From Haemophilus quentini (lineage in GTDB: Bacteria > Pseudomonadota > Gammaproteobacteria > Enterobacterales > Pasteurellaceae): a DNA stretch of 64,000 nucleotides. Position 1 is the stretch's first letter. Every line of letters begins with the position of its first letter. The notes beneath the pieces are model-generated. The model did no database searches. It was given only the letters and a program-made list of their open reading frames with translations, and was not told the DNA's origin. Below are positions 8,005-20,893 of the stretch, piece by piece. Made by a program: the position numbers and the translations under genes. The DNA is taken from contig MDJB01000059.1 of the NCBI GenBank assembly GCA_001752465.1, forward strand, positions 1 to 64,000. The letters are read 5' to 3'.

Positions 8005-9342
8005 ATGCAAAATTCAACCCCAAGCATTGGCTTTGTAAGCCTTGGTTGCCCAAAAAACTTAGTAGATTCTGAACGAATCTTAACGGAACTACGCACCAAT
8101 GGTTACAACATTGTGCCAAGCTATGAAAATGTCGATTTAGTGATTGTGAACACTTGTGGCTTTATTGATAGTGCCGTGCAGGAATCACTCGAAGCGATTG
8201 GCGAAGCATTAGAAGAAAATGGACGCGTCATTGTAACTGGCTGTTTGGGGGCAAAAGAAGACCAAATTCGTGAAGTGCATCCTAAAGTTTTGGAAGTCAG
8301 CGGCCCACATAGTTATGAAACAGTGATGGCTCAAGTTCACAAATACGTGCCAAAACCGACACATAGCCCTTACACCAGCTTAGTACCAAAACAAGGCGTA
8401 AAACTCACACCAAAACATTATGCCTATTTGAAAATCTCTGAAGGCTGTGATCACCGTTGTACATTCTGTATTATTCCATCTATGCGTGGTGATTTGGAAA
8501 GCCGTTCTATTACGCAAGTTTTGGACGAAGCAAAACGTTTAGCCGAAGCAGGCGTAAAAGAATTGCTTGTGGTATCACAAGACACTTCCGCTTATTCTAT
8601 GGACTTAAAACGCCAAGAGGGCGGTGTAAAAACGGCTTTCTGGAATGGCATGCCAATTAAAAATGATTTAATGACGCTTTGTAACCAGCTTGGCAAACTT
8701 GGCATTTGGGTTCGCTTACATTATGTGTATCCCTATCCGCATGTGGATGATTTAATTCCGTTAATGGCGGACGGCACGCTCTTGCCGTATTTAGACATTC
8801 CATTACAACACGCCAGCCCAAAAATCTTAAAAGCAATGAAAAGACCTGGCAGTATTGACCGCACTTTAGAACGCATTAAACAATGGCGTGAAATTTGTCC
8901 AGATTTAACATTGCGCTCCACCTTTATTGTAGGTTTCCCAGGTGAAACAGAAGAAGATTTCCAATTATTGCTCGATTTCTTAAAAGAAGTCCAACTTGAT
9001 CGCGTAGGCTGTTTCAAATTCAGCCCCGTTGAAGGCGCACCTGCAACAGAGATGGCTGACCAAGTACCAGAAGATGTGAAAGAAGAACGTTTCCATCGTT
9101 TCATGCAATTACAACAAGAAATTTCTGCAAATCGTTTAAAACAAAAAATCGGTAAAACCCTTGATGTATTAGTGGATGAAATTGACGAAGAAGGCATTAT
9201 TGGCCGCTCCAAAGCTGATGCCCCTGAAGTTGATGGGTTAGTTTATGTAGATAATTTAAGCGGAATCAATGTAAAAGTCGGTGACGTGATTAAAGTAACC
9301 ATCACAAATTCTGATGAATATGATTTGTGGGGAAGTTGTTAA
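8005..9342 (+). CDS. rimO: ribosomal protein S12 (Asp) methylthiotransferase
   Basis: 445 residues. A radical-SAM enzyme that adds a methylthio group to an aspartate of ribosomal protein S12. It has an N-terminal MTTase domain with three cysteines for the auxiliary cluster (Cys15, Cys51, Cys80) and a radical-SAM domain with CxxxCxxC (Cys148, Cys152, Cys155). A C-terminal TRAM domain follows from about 375 onward. The SLGCPKN start motif and length fit RimO rather than MiaB. It is monocistronic on the plus strand with a terminator 24 bp after the stop. Confidence 0.96.
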   Translation: MQNSTPSIGFVSLGCPKNLVDSERILTELRTNGYNIVPSYENVDLVIVNTCGFIDSAVQESLEAIGEALEENGRVIVTGCLGAKEDQIREVHPKVLEVSGPHSYETVMAQVHKYVPKPTHSPYTSLVPKQGVKLTPKHYAYLKISEGCDHRCTFCIIPSMRGDLESRSITQVLDEAKRLAEAGVKELLVVSQDTSAYSMDLKRQEGGVKTAFWNGMPIKNDLMTLCNQLGKLGIWVRLHYVYPYPHVDDLIPLMADGTLLPYLDIPLQHASPKILKAMKRPGSIDRTLERIKQWREICPDLTLRSTFIVGFPGETEEDFQLLLDFLKEVQLDRVGCFKFSPVEGAPATEMADQVPEDVKEERFHRFMQLQQEISANRLKQKIGKTLDVLVDEIDEEGIIGRSKADAPEVDGLVYVDNLSGINVKVGDVIKVTITNSDEYDLWGSC

Positions 9343-9365
9343 ATTAACTGTTATAAGCTAAATAA

Positions 9366-9400
9366 AAAATCGGCAGAAAATTTTCCTGCCGATTTTATTT
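9366..9400. terminator. shared terminator of rimO and the autotransporter locus
   Basis: 11-bp perfect stem (9366-9376 with 9386-9396) with A-rich and T-rich flanks on both sides, placed between two convergent genes. Confidence 0.85.
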
Positions 9401-9414
9401 TGTTACTACTAAAC

Positions 9415-11411
9415 TTAAAACGTCCACTGTAAATTCAGCGCACCTTGTTTAGCATGGTGATGTTTACCCGTTTGGTGATTGAATGTCGCTTGTAAAGTTA
9501 AGTGAGATTTGATTTTCATCGCTACACCTAATTGACTTTCAATTGCCGCTTTATTGTTTATCACTCGACGTTCACCGTCTATTTCCACGCCGAAAGGTTT
9601 TTGTTGGTAAATCGAATTGACGGCAACAAATGGTTGGAAAATGACACCATTAGTAAGAGTAAATTGCGCTTTAGCTTGTGCGCCAACTCGAGTTTGTAAT
9701 TGGCGAGAGCCAAGTAAATTCACTTTACTATTACCACTATCGGTTAAGCCGCCATTTACACCCAAATATGTCAGTTGTGCCTGTGGTTGTAGGTAAAAAC
9801 GAATTTGAGTCCCATTCCCCGTTAAGTGTTCTGCTAATAAAGCATTGTAACCTGCTTCAATTGAGGCGGTGATACCTTTTGAAGTAAAGCGTTCTACCCC
9901 ATCTTCACTATTGACGTTATGGCGGAAACGTTGATACTGCATCCAGCTATCAATATATGCACCAGTTTGTTTATCACGTAATTGATGCCATGTTGCATAA
10001 ATTCCGGTGCTATAACCTTTCATACTTCCTGTTGTAACATTGTCTGTATCTGGGTTACAGAAAGTGCTACGTTGTTCTGCTTGTCCACCCATTAAGCCAA
10101 AGGAAAGTTGATAGTCTTGATTCTGTAAGGAAAAAACATCGCCACCAAGTTGTATGCCTTTACGATTGCCTTCTACAGGTGCCGTTTTACCTTGTACCCA
10201 TTGGCTTAAATGTCCGTCAATCAAACGCAACCACAAGCCTTTGCGAGGTAAAGCGCGGTCAAAAATATCGCTATATTTATCATTCAAACGTAGGTTGAAT
10301 AGGGTATTCGCCACCTGAGCCTGTTGTGCATAAATCGCAATATCATCGCGTTCTTGTACTTTGGTAAAAAAGCCATCTTGGCGTTGTTGTAAAGAGAGCG
10401 TATAAATTCCCTTTTGGTGTTTGCCAGAAAGACGGAATGCGCGTTTATCTGCTGTGCCATTTACCTTGATAATTTGATGCCCGTCTAGGCTTTTTAAGTC
10501 TTCAATTGGGGTTTCAAAAATGATATTAGACGTTCCTGTCACATTTTTATCAAAAGTTAAAACAGGTTTAGTTGCTTCTTTGGGATCAAATTTAATAAAA
10601 AAGCGAGAGCCGTCACCTTGATAATTTTCATGCACGGTTAATCTTGTATTTGTGCTATTAAAGCGAATATTGGCATTTTGTGTCTCTAAGTGATGTACAT
10701 CAGAGTCAAAACGCGGCTCCCAAAGAGAATCTTGTAAAACCATTTTTAATAACTGAAGGGTGGCACCGCGCACTTCACTTTGGTTTTTCACAGTGAGAGT
10801 CAATCCTCTTGTTTCACCTGGAAACTTAAATCGATAGTTGTCAATGGCAAGTACATTAAAATCATATACCCTGTTATTGATTAATGCATTTAATGGTCGA
10901 CTTGTTTTGCCAGCTTCATCGGCATCATAAAGGTAAGACTGATACAAAACGGGTAAACACCCCGATCGCAAGGGGCATTTTCTTGGAAAGAATTCATAAA
11001 ATATTTCGCATATGGTGCATTAAAATCATGTTCATTATCCCCCTCTTTTTCTGCACCATATCTATTCTCCTCTAAATCTGTAAAGTACCCTTTTCTTTCG
11101 TAAGTATTAATGCCGAATAGTTCACAACCATCTTTAGGATTATCAGATAAAGGGGATAAATTACAGGCGTCAGAATTTGCTATATAATCAATAACTTGTT
11201 TAGGAATACGACGCCAAGCCACCGAATTTGGATTTAGCATATCTTCTAATGAATAAAGTGCAGCTGCGTGAAATCCGCTCCCCTGATACTGAATTCCCCG
11301 CTCATTTAAATATTTTTCAAAAAATTCAGGATATGCAAAGCTAAAACGGGGGATAAACAAACTAAATGTAATCAAGAAAAAAATTAAACCTTTGCTTGCT
11401 TTGAGTTTCAT
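9415..11411 (-). pseudogene. Lav/Aut-like autotransporter, frameshifted
   Basis: The 5' part (11411 to 10890) encodes a signal peptide (residues 1-26, cut after FSFA) and about 150 residues of passenger, then stops early. The rest lies in another frame, open to 9415, with the end of the passenger and a C-terminal beta-barrel of about 280 residues ending in Trp-Thr-Phe, the outer-membrane signature. The frames meet near 10960-10975; losing one base from the G run at 10960-10963 (minus strand) would explain the break. Repaired, it would be about 650-660 residues, close to the 68-kDa AutA/Lav class. Right after the start codon the sequence holds two tandem GCAA units, the repeat known to phase-vary lav. 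No functional surface protein is expected. The family name is inferred. Confidence 0.75.
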
Positions 11412-11521
11412 AATAAATTTTTCTTTGCCAAGTAAAAATAAATAGGGGGGATTTTAGCATAAGACTGAACAAAAAATCTCATTTAGCTCACATTTTTCTC
11501 TATTTATTTCTTGTTTATTAA

Positions 11522-11537
11522 AGGTAAACGTTTGCCT
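11522..11537 (-). promoter_or_regulatory. PurR-like operator upstream of the autotransporter
   Basis: AGGTAAACGTTTGCCT matches the PurR box (A-N-GCAAACGTTTGC-N-T) at all but one defined position and is nearly palindromic. It lies about 110 bp upstream of the autotransporter start codon, beyond the probable -10 region. No other promoter is evident nearby. Regulation is inferred. Confidence 0.45.
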
Positions 11538-11568
11538 TGATTAGTCCTTAATGATTAATCCAAATAAC

Positions 11569-11602
11569 TTATCTCAAAGTAATAAAAAACTAATTGAGAT
11601 AA
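11569..11602 (-). terminator. possible rep terminator
   Basis: 9-bp stem TTATCTCAA (11569-11577) with TTGAGATAA (11594-11602), rather AT-rich, 16-base loop, weak T-run. It lies 46 bp beyond the rep stop. Confidence 0.4.
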
Positions 11603-11647
11603 AATTGTAACTACATCTTTTAATCTATATTTAAAATAGTCATTTTA

Positions 11648-13660
11648 TTAACTTTTCAAAATCGCCCTCAATCTATCAAGTTGATTTTGTGTTTTTTCTT
11701 GTTTTTGCTCAGTGGTTAATTTTGGTTTATCACGTTCCCATAGCACATCGTCATGAGGTAATTCAGCTAAAAATCGGCTCGGTTCTGGGCGAACGAATTC
11801 ACCATATTGACGGCGCTCACGACATAAGGAAAAAGTGAGTTCCTTTTGCGCTCTTGTGATCCCCACATAAGCCAAGCGGCGTTCTTCTTCCACGTTATCT
11901 TCATCAATGCTGGTTTGATGGGGCAAAATGCCTTCTTCCATACCAATCAAATAAACATAAGGAAATTCCAATCCTTTAGATGCGTGCAATGTCATCAGTT
12001 GAACTTGATCGCTCTCATCATCGTCTTCGCCTCGCTCCAACATATCACGTAATGTTAGGCGGGTTACTACTTGATTAAGGTTCATCGGTTCATTGGTTTC
12101 ATCGCCTTTTAACATATCCGCAACCCAATCAAATAGCGTGGCGACATTCTTACTTTGCATTTCTGCCGCTTTAGGGCTTGTCGCGTATTCGTACAAATAT
12201 TCTTCATAATGAATTGCGGATAACATTGAACGTACTGCACGTTCTGGTTCAGAACGTTGAATTTCATCATTAAGCTCTACAATCCAACGGCCAAATTTTT
12301 GCAATGAATCATAGGCTTTTGGCGTGATGCATTGAATAAGTTCAAACTCAAAAATAGCATCAAACAAACTGATGTGTTTTTCTTGAGCCAGCTCACCAAG
12401 TTTCTGTAACGTCGCGGTGCCAATTTCACGCTTCGGTGTATTTACAATACGCAGAAATGCGGCATCATCATCTTGATTCACCACCAAGCGCAAATACGCC
12501 ATCATATCTTTGATTTCTGCACGAGAGAAAAAAGAAGTACCGCCCGAAATTTTGTAAGGAATACGGTTTTGCATCAGTACTTTTTCAAGTAATCGGGATT
12601 GATGATTGCCTCGATACAAAATTGCATAATCTTTATATTTGGTTTTACGGCTAAAACGATGTGCGATCAACTCGGCGACAATCCGCTCTGCTTCGTGTTC
12701 TTCATTTTTTGCTTCGATAACAAGCAATTTCTCCCCTTCTCCAATGGTTGAAAATAGTTTCTTATCAAACACGTGCTCATTGTTATCAATCAAGATATTG
12801 GCACAATGTAAAATACGCTGGGTTGAACGGTAATTTTGCTCTAGCTTAATCACTTGTAAACGAGGAAAATCATCGCGTAAACGCACCATATTTTCTGGTC
12901 GTGCGCCACGCCACGAATAAATAGATTGATCATCATCGCCCACTACAGTGAAACAAGCACGATCCCCCACTAAAAGTTTAATCAGCTCATATTGGCTGGT
13001 GTTGGTATCTTGATATTCATCCACCAACAAATAACGAATTTTTGCCTGCCATTTTGACCGCACTTCTTCATTTTGCTTGAACAATAATGTCGGAAGCATA
13101 ATCAAATCATCAAAATCAAGGGCGTTGTAAGCTCGAATTTGTGTGGCGTAACGCTCATAACATTTTGCGAAAGTTTGATATTTTGCATCACGCGCCAACG
13201 CAAATACCTGTTTTGGCGAAATCAAATCGTTCTTCCAGTTAGAAATCGCTGAAATTAGCTCGCGCAATAAATCCTTATCTTCTTTTAACACATCAGCGGT
13301 TAGCTCTTTTAACAATGCAAATTGATCATGCTCATCAAACAAGGTCATATTTGATTTAAAGCCCAACGCTTTATATTCACGCTTAATAATGTCAAAACCG
13401 AGCGTATGAAAAGTGGAAACAAGCAAGCCTTTGGATTGTTCTTTGCCAATGGAATGGGCCACTCGCTCTTTCATCTCGCGTGCGGCTTTGTTGGTGAAAG
13501 TAACAGCTGCAATTTGTTTCGGAGAATAACCGCACTTTTCAATTAAATGGGCAATTTTATTAATGATTACGCGAGTTTTGCCTGAGCCAGCGCCAGCAAG
13601 AACAAGACAAGGGCCTGTCACATATTCAACGGCTTGTTGTTGTTGAGGATTGAGTTTCAT
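11648..13660 (-). CDS. rep: ATP-dependent DNA helicase Rep
   Basis: 670 residues. A superfamily 1A 3'-5' helicase that helps replication forks past protein roadblocks. Walker A is AGAGSGKT at residues 22-29; the [16 protein letters not shown] and late [13 protein letters not shown] motifs are all present. The open frame continues 28 codons upstream, but that part has no family similarity and runs through the preceding lipoprotein gene. The start MKLNPQQ at 13660 is the family start. It is the last gene of the waaA-coaD-lipoprotein-rep operon, 5 bp after the lipoprotein stop. Confidence 0.96.
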   Translation of the reverse strand: MKLNPQQQQAVEYVTGPCLVLAGAGSGKTRVIINKIAHLIEKCGYSPKQIAAVTFTNKAAREMKERVAHSIGKEQSKGLLVSTFHTLGFDIIKREYKALGFKSNMTLFDEHDQFALLKELTADVLKEDKDLLRELISAISNWKNDLISPKQVFALARDAKYQTFAKCYERYATQIRAYNALDFDDLIMLPTLLFKQNEEVRSKWQAKIRYLLVDEYQDTNTSQYELIKLLVGDRACFTVVGDDDQSIYSWRGARPENMVRLRDDFPRLQVIKLEQNYRSTQRILHCANILIDNNEHVFDKKLFSTIGEGEKLLVIEAKNEEHEAERIVAELIAHRFSRKTKYKDYAILYRGNHQSRLLEKVLMQNRIPYKISGGTSFFSRAEIKDMMAYLRLVVNQDDDAAFLRIVNTPKREIGTATLQKLGELAQEKHISLFDAIFEFELIQCITPKAYDSLQKFGRWIVELNDEIQRSEPERAVRSMLSAIHYEEYLYEYATSPKAAEMQSKNVATLFDWVADMLKGDETNEPMNLNQVVTRLTLRDMLERGEDDDESDQVQLMTLHASKGLEFPYVYLIGMEEGILPHQTSIDEDNVEEERRLAYVGITRAQKELTFSLCRERRQYGEFVRPEPSRFLAELPHDDVLWERDKPKLTTEQKQEKTQNQLDRLRAILKS

Positions 13661-13665
13661 AAGAA

Positions 13666-13878
13666 TTATTGGGCCCACGCATAGGGCAGTAATACGGTGT
13701 CTAATAAAAATGAGAGAGGCAAATCTAAGATTGGCAATCCCCATTGTTGAGCCATTTCAAGATCATAAGCAGCCCCTGCATAGGCGGTATATTTTTCTGT
13801 TGGATCGATAAGTTTAACCACGGAACCACAACCAGATAAAGCGATAAGTGCGGTTAAAAAGATAAAGATTTTTATCAT
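13666..13878 (-). CDS. YceK/YidQ-like small lipoprotein
   Basis: 70 residues. A short signal peptide ends in a lipobox, LSGC, with the acylated cysteine near residue 17. The mature part has the Y-x-G-x-x-x-D and final [16 protein letters not shown] motifs typical of the small YceK/YidQ (DUF1375) lipoproteins. Function unknown. The start overlaps the coaD stop by 4 bp and the stop is 5 bp before rep, so it is translated with the operon. Confidence 0.75.
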   Translation of the reverse strand: MIKIFIFLTALIALSGCGSVVKLIDPTEKYTAYAGAAYDLEMAQQWGLPILDLPLSFLLDTVLLPYAWAQ

Positions 13879-14345
13879 CGTGCTTTTAACGCATTAAACA
13901 CAGACTCAGGAACTAGCTCAGCGACATCACCGCCATGCAAATAAATTTCACGCACAATGGTGGAAGAAACAAACGCCCATTTTTCTGCTGGTGGGAAAAA
14001 CAAACTATCTACGCCTTTTGTGAATAAACGATTAAGGGCAGCCAATTGAAGTTCGTATTCAAAATCTGTTGTTGTGCGTACTCCGCGAATAATGGCAGAA
14101 ATATTGTGCTGTTTAATCACATTAGCCAACAAATCAGAGAAGCCAAAAACCTCCACATTGGATAAATATGCAACAGATTGACGCACAAGTTCTACGCGTT
14201 CATCCAACGAAAATAGCGGCTTTTTACTTGGGCTATTCGCCACCGCCACTAAAACACGAGGAAAAATCACCGCACTTCTTTCAATAATGTCTAAATGACC
14301 ATTCGTAATCGGGTCAAAAGTACCGGGATAAATCACGCTCGTCAT
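13875..14345 (-). CDS. coaD: phosphopantetheine adenylyltransferase
   Basis: 156 residues. It joins 4'-phosphopantetheine and ATP to give dephospho-CoA, the fourth step of CoA synthesis. The nucleotidyltransferase motif [10 protein letters not shown] is at residues 8-17 and the C-terminal SSTIVRE motif is present. It overlaps waaA by 4 bp upstream and the lipoprotein gene by 4 bp downstream. The waaA-coaD pairing is conserved in many gammaproteobacteria. Confidence 0.97.
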   Translation of the reverse strand: MTSVIYPGTFDPITNGHLDIIERSAVIFPRVLVAVANSPSKKPLFSLDERVELVRQSVAYLSNVEVFGFSDLLANVIKQHNISAIIRGVRTTTDFEYELQLAALNRLFTKGVDSLFFPPAEKWAFVSSTIVREIYLHGGDVAELVPESVFNALKAR

Positions 14346-15625
14346 ACATTGCGCTCCAAATAAGGTTTTAATAAATCTAACAAACGCTGTAATGCGCCTC
14401 GGTTTTCCATCAGCACTTCATAGCCAGCATTGCCTAAACGCTCGCTCGCCTCTTTTGAATTTAATAAGGCTTCTACCGCGCGCTCTAAGGCATCTGCTGT
14501 GGAATTAACTTCCAGCACACCTTGCACTTCCACCAGCATTCGAAATATCTCAGGGAAATTGAAAGTATGCTTGCCGGTAATCACTGGCATTTTGAATGCA
14601 AGAGGTTCTAAAGGATTATGCCCACCGTGTTTCACAAGGCTTCCACCCACAAAAGCAATATCAGAAACGCCATACATCAACATCAGTTCACCCATGCTAT
14701 CGCCCAAAATCACTTGAGTATTCTCATTTGGTAACTCATTTGTAGAACGGCAAATAAATTGGAATTTTTCCTTTTTAAGTAAATCAGCCACGACATTAAA
14801 ACGCTCTGGATGTCGAGGAACGAGCAATAACAATAAATTTGGGTATTTTTCCAATAATTGGCGATGTGCTTGTAAGATAATTTGCTCTTCGCCTTCATGG
14901 GTACTCGCAGCAATCCAAATCGGACGATTTTTTACCCAAAGTGTTCGTAAAGCATCAATCTTTTCGCGTAACTCATCCGTGATGGCAAGATCATATTTAA
15001 TATTGCCCGTCACCTTCAATTTATCTTTGCGATAACCTAAATCCAAATAACGATTGCTACTAATTTTGTCTTGAGGTGCAATTAAATCAATTTGTGAAAA
15101 CATATTTTGCAAACGCGGTTTAATTTTTCCATAACGACGAGCAGAACGGGCAGACAAGCGTGCATTTGCCACCACAAAAGGAATATCACGGCGAGAAAAT
15201 TGTTGGATTAAATTTGGCCAAAGTTCGGTTTCAATCACAATACAAAGTTTTGGCTGAACAAAGTCGATAAAACGATTAATGGCGTAAGGTATATCGTAAG
15301 GCAAATAACAATGGAAAACGCTATCGCCAAAAGCCGCTTTGACACGATCAGAACCCGTAGGAGTGACCGTAGTGAAAGTAATAGGTAAGTACGGGTAATT
15401 TTTTTGGAGTTTTTGCACGAGTGGTGTAGCAGCAATAACCTCGCCCACTGATGCCGCATGAATAACGATACCACCAGCCTTAGGCGGTGTCAGTGAAGCA
15501 TACAAACCATAACGCTCACCAAGCCTTTTTCGGTAATTCGGTGCCTTAAATCCACGTAGCCACATAAAGAGCAGCACCAACGGTTGAATCAGATACATCA
15601 AGCTCGTATAAAAAAAACGCCACAT
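14342..15625 (-). CDS. waaA: Kdo transferase (lipid A)
   Basis: 427 residues. It transfers Kdo from CMP-Kdo to lipid IVA, starting the LPS inner core; the Haemophilus enzyme is known to add a single Kdo. An N-terminal membrane segment is followed by a GT-B fold with HAASVGEV at about 56-63 and [17 protein letters not shown] late in the protein, both typical of KdtA. First gene of a four-gene operon, divergent from lgtF across 62 bp. Confidence 0.96.
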   Translation of the reverse strand: MWRFFYTSLMYLIQPLVLLFMWLRGFKAPNYRKRLGERYGLYASLTPPKAGGIVIHAASVGEVIAATPLVQKLQKNYPYLPITFTTVTPTGSDRVKAAFGDSVFHCYLPYDIPYAINRFIDFVQPKLCIVIETELWPNLIQQFSRRDIPFVVANARLSARSARRYGKIKPRLQNMFSQIDLIAPQDKISSNRYLDLGYRKDKLKVTGNIKYDLAITDELREKIDALRTLWVKNRPIWIAASTHEGEEQIILQAHRQLLEKYPNLLLLLVPRHPERFNVVADLLKKEKFQFICRSTNELPNENTQVILGDSMGELMLMYGVSDIAFVGGSLVKHGGHNPLEPLAFKMPVITGKHTFNFPEIFRMLVEVQGVLEVNSTADALERAVEALLNSKEASERLGNAGYEVLMENRGALQRLLDLLKPYLERNV

Positions 15626-16448
15626 AAATGAAATTCGGTTATACTTGAAAAAATTTCGGCTAGTATAGCAAAAAAAGGATTGAAAATATGCCTACAATTA
15701 GCGTAGCGATGATTGTAAAAAATGAAGCACAAGACCTAGCGAATTGCTTAGATACCGTGAAAGATTGGGTGAATGAGATTATCATTCTAGACTCCGGCAG
15801 CACAGATAACACCAAAGAAATTGCGCTTAGTTATGAGGCGAAATTCTATGAAAATAGCGACTGGTCGGGCTTTGGTAAACAACGCCAATTAGCCCAACAA
15901 TATGTAACCAGTGATTATGTACTCTGGTTAGATGCAGACGAACGCATTACACCCAAGCTACAACAGGCTATCTTAAGTGCGGTTAAAAATGATCAAGAAA
16001 ATACCGTTTATGAAATTCCACGAGTGAGTGAAGTATTTGGGCGTGAAATTCGCCATTCAGGCTGGTATCCCGATTATGTGGTTCGTCTCTATCGCACAAA
16101 TTATGCGCAATATAACGACTCACTTGTGCATGAAAAAGTGGAATTTCCTGCTGGGACAAAAGTAGAAAAATTGACAGGTGATTTAGAGCATTTCACTTAT
16201 AAAAGCATTCATCATTATCTAGTGAAATCAGCGGGTTATGCAAAAGCCTGGGCAGACCAACGCCAAGCAAAAGGAAAAAAAGCCACACTTTGGCAAGGAA
16301 TCACGCATGCGCTCAGTTGTTTTGTGAAGATGTATTTGTTAAAAGCGGGTTTTTTAGATGGTAAACAAGGATTTTTATTAGCGGTGTTATCAGCGCATTC
16401 AACCTTTGTAAAATACGCCGATTTATGGGAGCGTGATCAGCATAAACA

Positions 16449-17824
<1,376 letters not shown>

Positions 17825-18376
17825 TTATCCCTGTCTAAAAAGTTGATTTGTGCGCAAGTCCCGAATTTCTGATGGATTGCGTGCCCCGCCCACAGTTTCA
17901 TCTAATACTGGAAAATCTGCACCGAATTGTGACCGCACTTCATCAGCGGTGCGGCAAGGTGGCTCACCAGTCAGATTTGCGCTAGTCGAAGTTAATGCAA
18001 ACCCTGCGATTTCACACAAGGCTTTCACAGACGGGTGATCGCACAAACGTACTGCGATGCTATCAAATTTACCTGTGAGAAAATGTGGGGTGGTCGATTT
18101 AGCTGGCACAATCCAAGTAGTTGGGCGTTCATATTTACCTTGCAGGCGAGAAAGCTGCTCATCGTTAATCTGCTCAAAATCGACAAAAGGACGGAAAAAA
18201 TCCAAGCTAGGCGCCACCAAAATCAACCCTTTTTCCACTGGGCGTTGCTTCAAATCAAGTAATTTTTTTACCGCACTTTCACTTTGCGGATTACAGCCCA
18301 AGCCAAACACAGCTTCAGTGGGATAAGCAACCACTTGATTTTGTCGAAGAGTCTCGGCAATTTGTTCTCTATTCAT
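17825..18376 (-). CDS. tsaC: threonylcarbamoyl-AMP synthase
   Basis: 183 residues, YrdC domain only, the short TsaC form. It makes threonylcarbamoyl-AMP from threonine, bicarbonate and ATP for the t6A37 modification of tRNAs reading ANN codons. [10 protein letters not shown] at about 19-28 and [10 protein letters not shown] near 132-141 are family motifs. It sits between the zinc-ribbon gene (15 bp upstream) and aroE (3 bp downstream), the common gammaproteobacterial yrdD-tsaC-aroE order. Confidence 0.95.
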   Translation of the reverse strand: MNREQIAETLRQNQVVAYPTEAVFGLGCNPQSESAVKKLLDLKQRPVEKGLILVAPSLDFFRPFVDFEQINDEQLSRLQGKYERPTTWIVPAKSTTPHFLTGKFDSIAVRLCDHPSVKALCEIAGFALTSTSANLTGEPPCRTADEVRSQFGADFPVLDETVGGARNPSEIRDLRTNQLFRQG

Positions 18377-18391
18377 TTCACTCTTTTACTT

Positions 18392-18928
18392 TTATTGCTC
18401 AAAAATATGATGGCAAATTATATTTGCACACTGGAAAATTTGTTTTTCCCTATCTTCGCTTTTTAACAAAGAAAGCGGGAAATGGCAGGTTGGGCAAGGC
18501 ACGGCATAAGGCTTGGCAGGCAAAGAAAATTTACATTTAGGGAAATTATCACAGCCGTAAAAAATTTTTCCTTGGCGACCCCGACGAGAAATCAAATGCC
18601 CCGTTTTACATTCAGGACAAGCAATTTTTTCCTCAGATTCAGATTCTTCCCGCACCACAAAATCGCATTCAGGATAATGGCTACAACCAATAAACATCCC
18701 AAAACTGCCTTGTTTCAACTGCAATAAATTACTGCACTTCGGACAAATTTCATCAAGTGTTTTTAATACTTTATGTTCCGCTCGTTGCAAAGGACGCAAA
18801 TAATCACATTCAGGATAAGCAGAGCAACCCAAAAACAACCCTTTTTTGCCTTGTTTAATTTGCAAAGGCGCTCCACATTGAGGGCAATATTCCTGTTGTT
18901 TGCTATGATGAAAAAGGCTTTGATTCAT
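18392..18928 (-). CDS. topoisomerase-like C4 zinc-ribbon protein (YrdD-like)
   Basis: 178 residues made almost entirely of four CxxC...C ribbon modules like those at the C terminus of topoisomerase I. Cys pairs start at about residues 15, 62, 98 and 134, and repeated GCxxYPECD/FPKCKF elements complete each module. There is no catalytic topoisomerase domain. It probably binds single-stranded nucleic acid, but the role is unproven. The start is 9 bp after yheS. Confidence 0.85.
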   Translation of the reverse strand: MNQSLFHHSKQQEYCPQCGAPLQIKQGKKGLFLGCSAYPECDYLRPLQRAEHKVLKTLDEICPKCSNLLQLKQGSFGMFIGCSHYPECDFVVREESESEEKIACPECKTGHLISRRGRQGKIFYGCDNFPKCKFSLPAKPYAVPCPTCHFPLSLLKSEDREKQIFQCANIICHHIFEQ

Positions 18929-18937
18929 AATCTATCC

Positions 18938-20854
18938 TTATGCTTGAAGCATTTCTTCCAATTCTTCCTGTACGGTCATCCATTCCGTTTCTACATCATC
19001 TAATGCTTTCTTCACATCCACTTGTTGTGCCAAAAGTGCGGTCAATTTTTCTTTATTTTCTGCACTATATAATTCAGCATCAGCCAACTGATTTTCTATG
19101 TTCGCAAGCTCAGAAGAAAATTTATTCATTTTTTCTTCTAATTGCGCGATTTTTTTACGTAATGGCGCAGTTTGTTGGCGTAACTCTGCTTCACGGCGTT
19201 TTTGTTCCTTACGATTTTGAACCGAATTTTCATTATCACCCACTTTTTCTGAGACTTTATTTTCAGACGTGCTGTTTTGTTCATTCAGCCACTTTTGATA
19301 GTCTTCTAAATCGCCTTTAAATTCTTCCACTTTTTTATCGTGAACCAAATAAAATTCTTCCACGGTATTGCGTAATAAATGACGATCGTGAGACACCACC
19401 ACCAAAGAACCTTCGTAATCCACCAGTGCTTCCGTTAATGCTTGACGCATATCCAAATCCAAATGGTTGGTTGGTTCATCAAGTAATAGCAAATTCGGTC
19501 GTTGCCAAACAATTAAAGCCAACACCAAGCGGGCTTTTTCTCCTCCTGAAAAGGATTTCACTGCTTGATTTACTTTATCGCCGTGGAACGCAAAACTGCC
19601 CAAATAATCTCTAACCTGTTGCTCCGTTTGCTCAGGCGCGAGTTTTTGCATATGCCACAGAGCAGATTCGTCTGCGCGCAAAGTATCTAATTGATGCTGG
19701 GCAAAATAGCCAAGTTGCACACCTTTTGCCAACTGCACTATGCCTGAAAGTGCGGTCAGTTCTCCCGCTAAAAGTTTAATCAAGGTTGATTTTCCCGCAC
19801 CATTTTTCCCGAGTAAACCAATGCGCGACCCTGGCACTAAATTCAACTTAATTTTACCTAAAATTTCTACCGCACTTTCTCCACTACCATAACCCGCACT
19901 CGCCTGTTCAATCATCACCAACGGATTCGGCAAGGATTGCGGTGGACGAAATTCAAAAGTAAAAGGATTATCCACATAAGCTGGTGCAATTAGTTCCATG
20001 CGCTCTAAGGCTTTCATACGGCTTTGCGCCTGTTTGGCTTTGGTAGCTTTGGCTTTAAAGCGATCAATATATTTTTGTAAATGAGAGATCTTTTGTTGTT
20101 GCTGACGATACATCGCTGTTTGTTGTGCCAATTTAGTGGCTCGTTGCACTTCAAAGGAAGAATAATCGCCCGTATATTCGTTGAGTTTCTGATTTTCGAT
20201 ATGGAGGATTTTTGTCACAATTGGATCGAGAAAATCACGGTCGTGGGAAATTAATACCAAGGTGCCTTGATATTGCACTAACCAACGTTCTAACCAAATA
20301 ACCGCATCCAAATCCAAATGGTTCGTCGGTTCATCAAGTAATAATAAATCTGATGGACAAAGCAGAGCTTGAGCCAAATTCAAACGCATTCGCCAACCGC
20401 CCGAAAAGGCTTTCACTGGCTGTGTTGTTTCTTCTTGACTAAATCCTAAACCATGCAATAAAGACGCTGCACGAGATTGAATTGTCCACGCATCCAAGGT
20501 TTCTAATTGCCCATGAATGCGCGCAATGGCGTTACCGTCATTGCGTTCATTTGCCTGATTAAGCTCTTGTTGCAAACGGCAATATTCACGATCCCCTTGG
20601 ATCACATAATCAATGGCGGGAATATCCAATGCCGGCGTTTCTTGATTCACCCAAGATACCCGCCAGTTGGATGGATAAGTGACCTCGCCGCCCTCTGGTG
20701 TTAATTCTTTTTTTAATAGGGCAAAAAGAGAAGACTTACCACAACCATTCTTACCCACCAAACCGACTTTTTGTTTTGGATTGATGGTCGCCGTGGCATT
20801 CTCGAGCAATTCGGTTTGCCCTCGTTTTAAGGACAGATTACTAAATACAATCAT
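18938..20854 (-). CDS. yheS: ABC-F family ATPase, YheS-like
   Basis: 638 residues with two ABC domains and no membrane segments. Walker A motifs GKNGCGKSS (about 34-42) and GKNGAGKST (about 346-354), two FSGG(W/E) signature motifs and two LLLLDEPTNHLDLD Walker B segments. A charged linker of about 80 residues separates the domains. A C-terminal coiled coil rich in Lys, Glu and Gln covers about 535-638. ABC-F proteins of this type bind the ribosomal E site and influence translation. First gene of the five-gene operon ending in tag. Confidence 0.93.
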   Translation of the reverse strand: MIVFSNLSLKRGQTELLENATATINPKQKVGLVGKNGCGKSSLFALLKKELTPEGGEVTYPSNWRVSWVNQETPALDIPAIDYVIQGDREYCRLQQELNQANERNDGNAIARIHGQLETLDAWTIQSRAASLLHGLGFSQEETTQPVKAFSGGWRMRLNLAQALLCPSDLLLLDEPTNHLDLDAVIWLERWLVQYQGTLVLISHDRDFLDPIVTKILHIENQKLNEYTGDYSSFEVQRATKLAQQTAMYRQQQQKISHLQKYIDRFKAKATKAKQAQSRMKALERMELIAPAYVDNPFTFEFRPPQSLPNPLVMIEQASAGYGSGESAVEILGKIKLNLVPGSRIGLLGKNGAGKSTLIKLLAGELTALSGIVQLAKGVQLGYFAQHQLDTLRADESALWHMQKLAPEQTEQQVRDYLGSFAFHGDKVNQAVKSFSGGEKARLVLALIVWQRPNLLLLDEPTNHLDLDMRQALTEALVDYEGSLVVVSHDRHLLRNTVEEFYLVHDKKVEEFKGDLEDYQKWLNEQNSTSENKVSEKVGDNENSVQNRKEQKRREAELRQQTAPLRKKIAQLEEKMNKFSSELANIENQLADAELYSAENKEKLTALLAQQVDVKKALDDVETEWMTVQEELEEMLQA

Positions 20855-20893
20855 GAATAAAATTCTTAATTCAATATATTTTTACAATTTAAA

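Noticed and set aside
8733-9212. 159-codon antisense frame in rimO
   Set aside because: It is a serine- and lysine-rich shadow of the RimO coding strand without a start site or known motif.
13661-13744. Longer N terminus for Rep
   Set aside because: The 28 extra codons have no resemblance to the helicase family, overlap the lipoprotein gene and lack a ribosome site; MKLNPQQ at 13660 is the family start.
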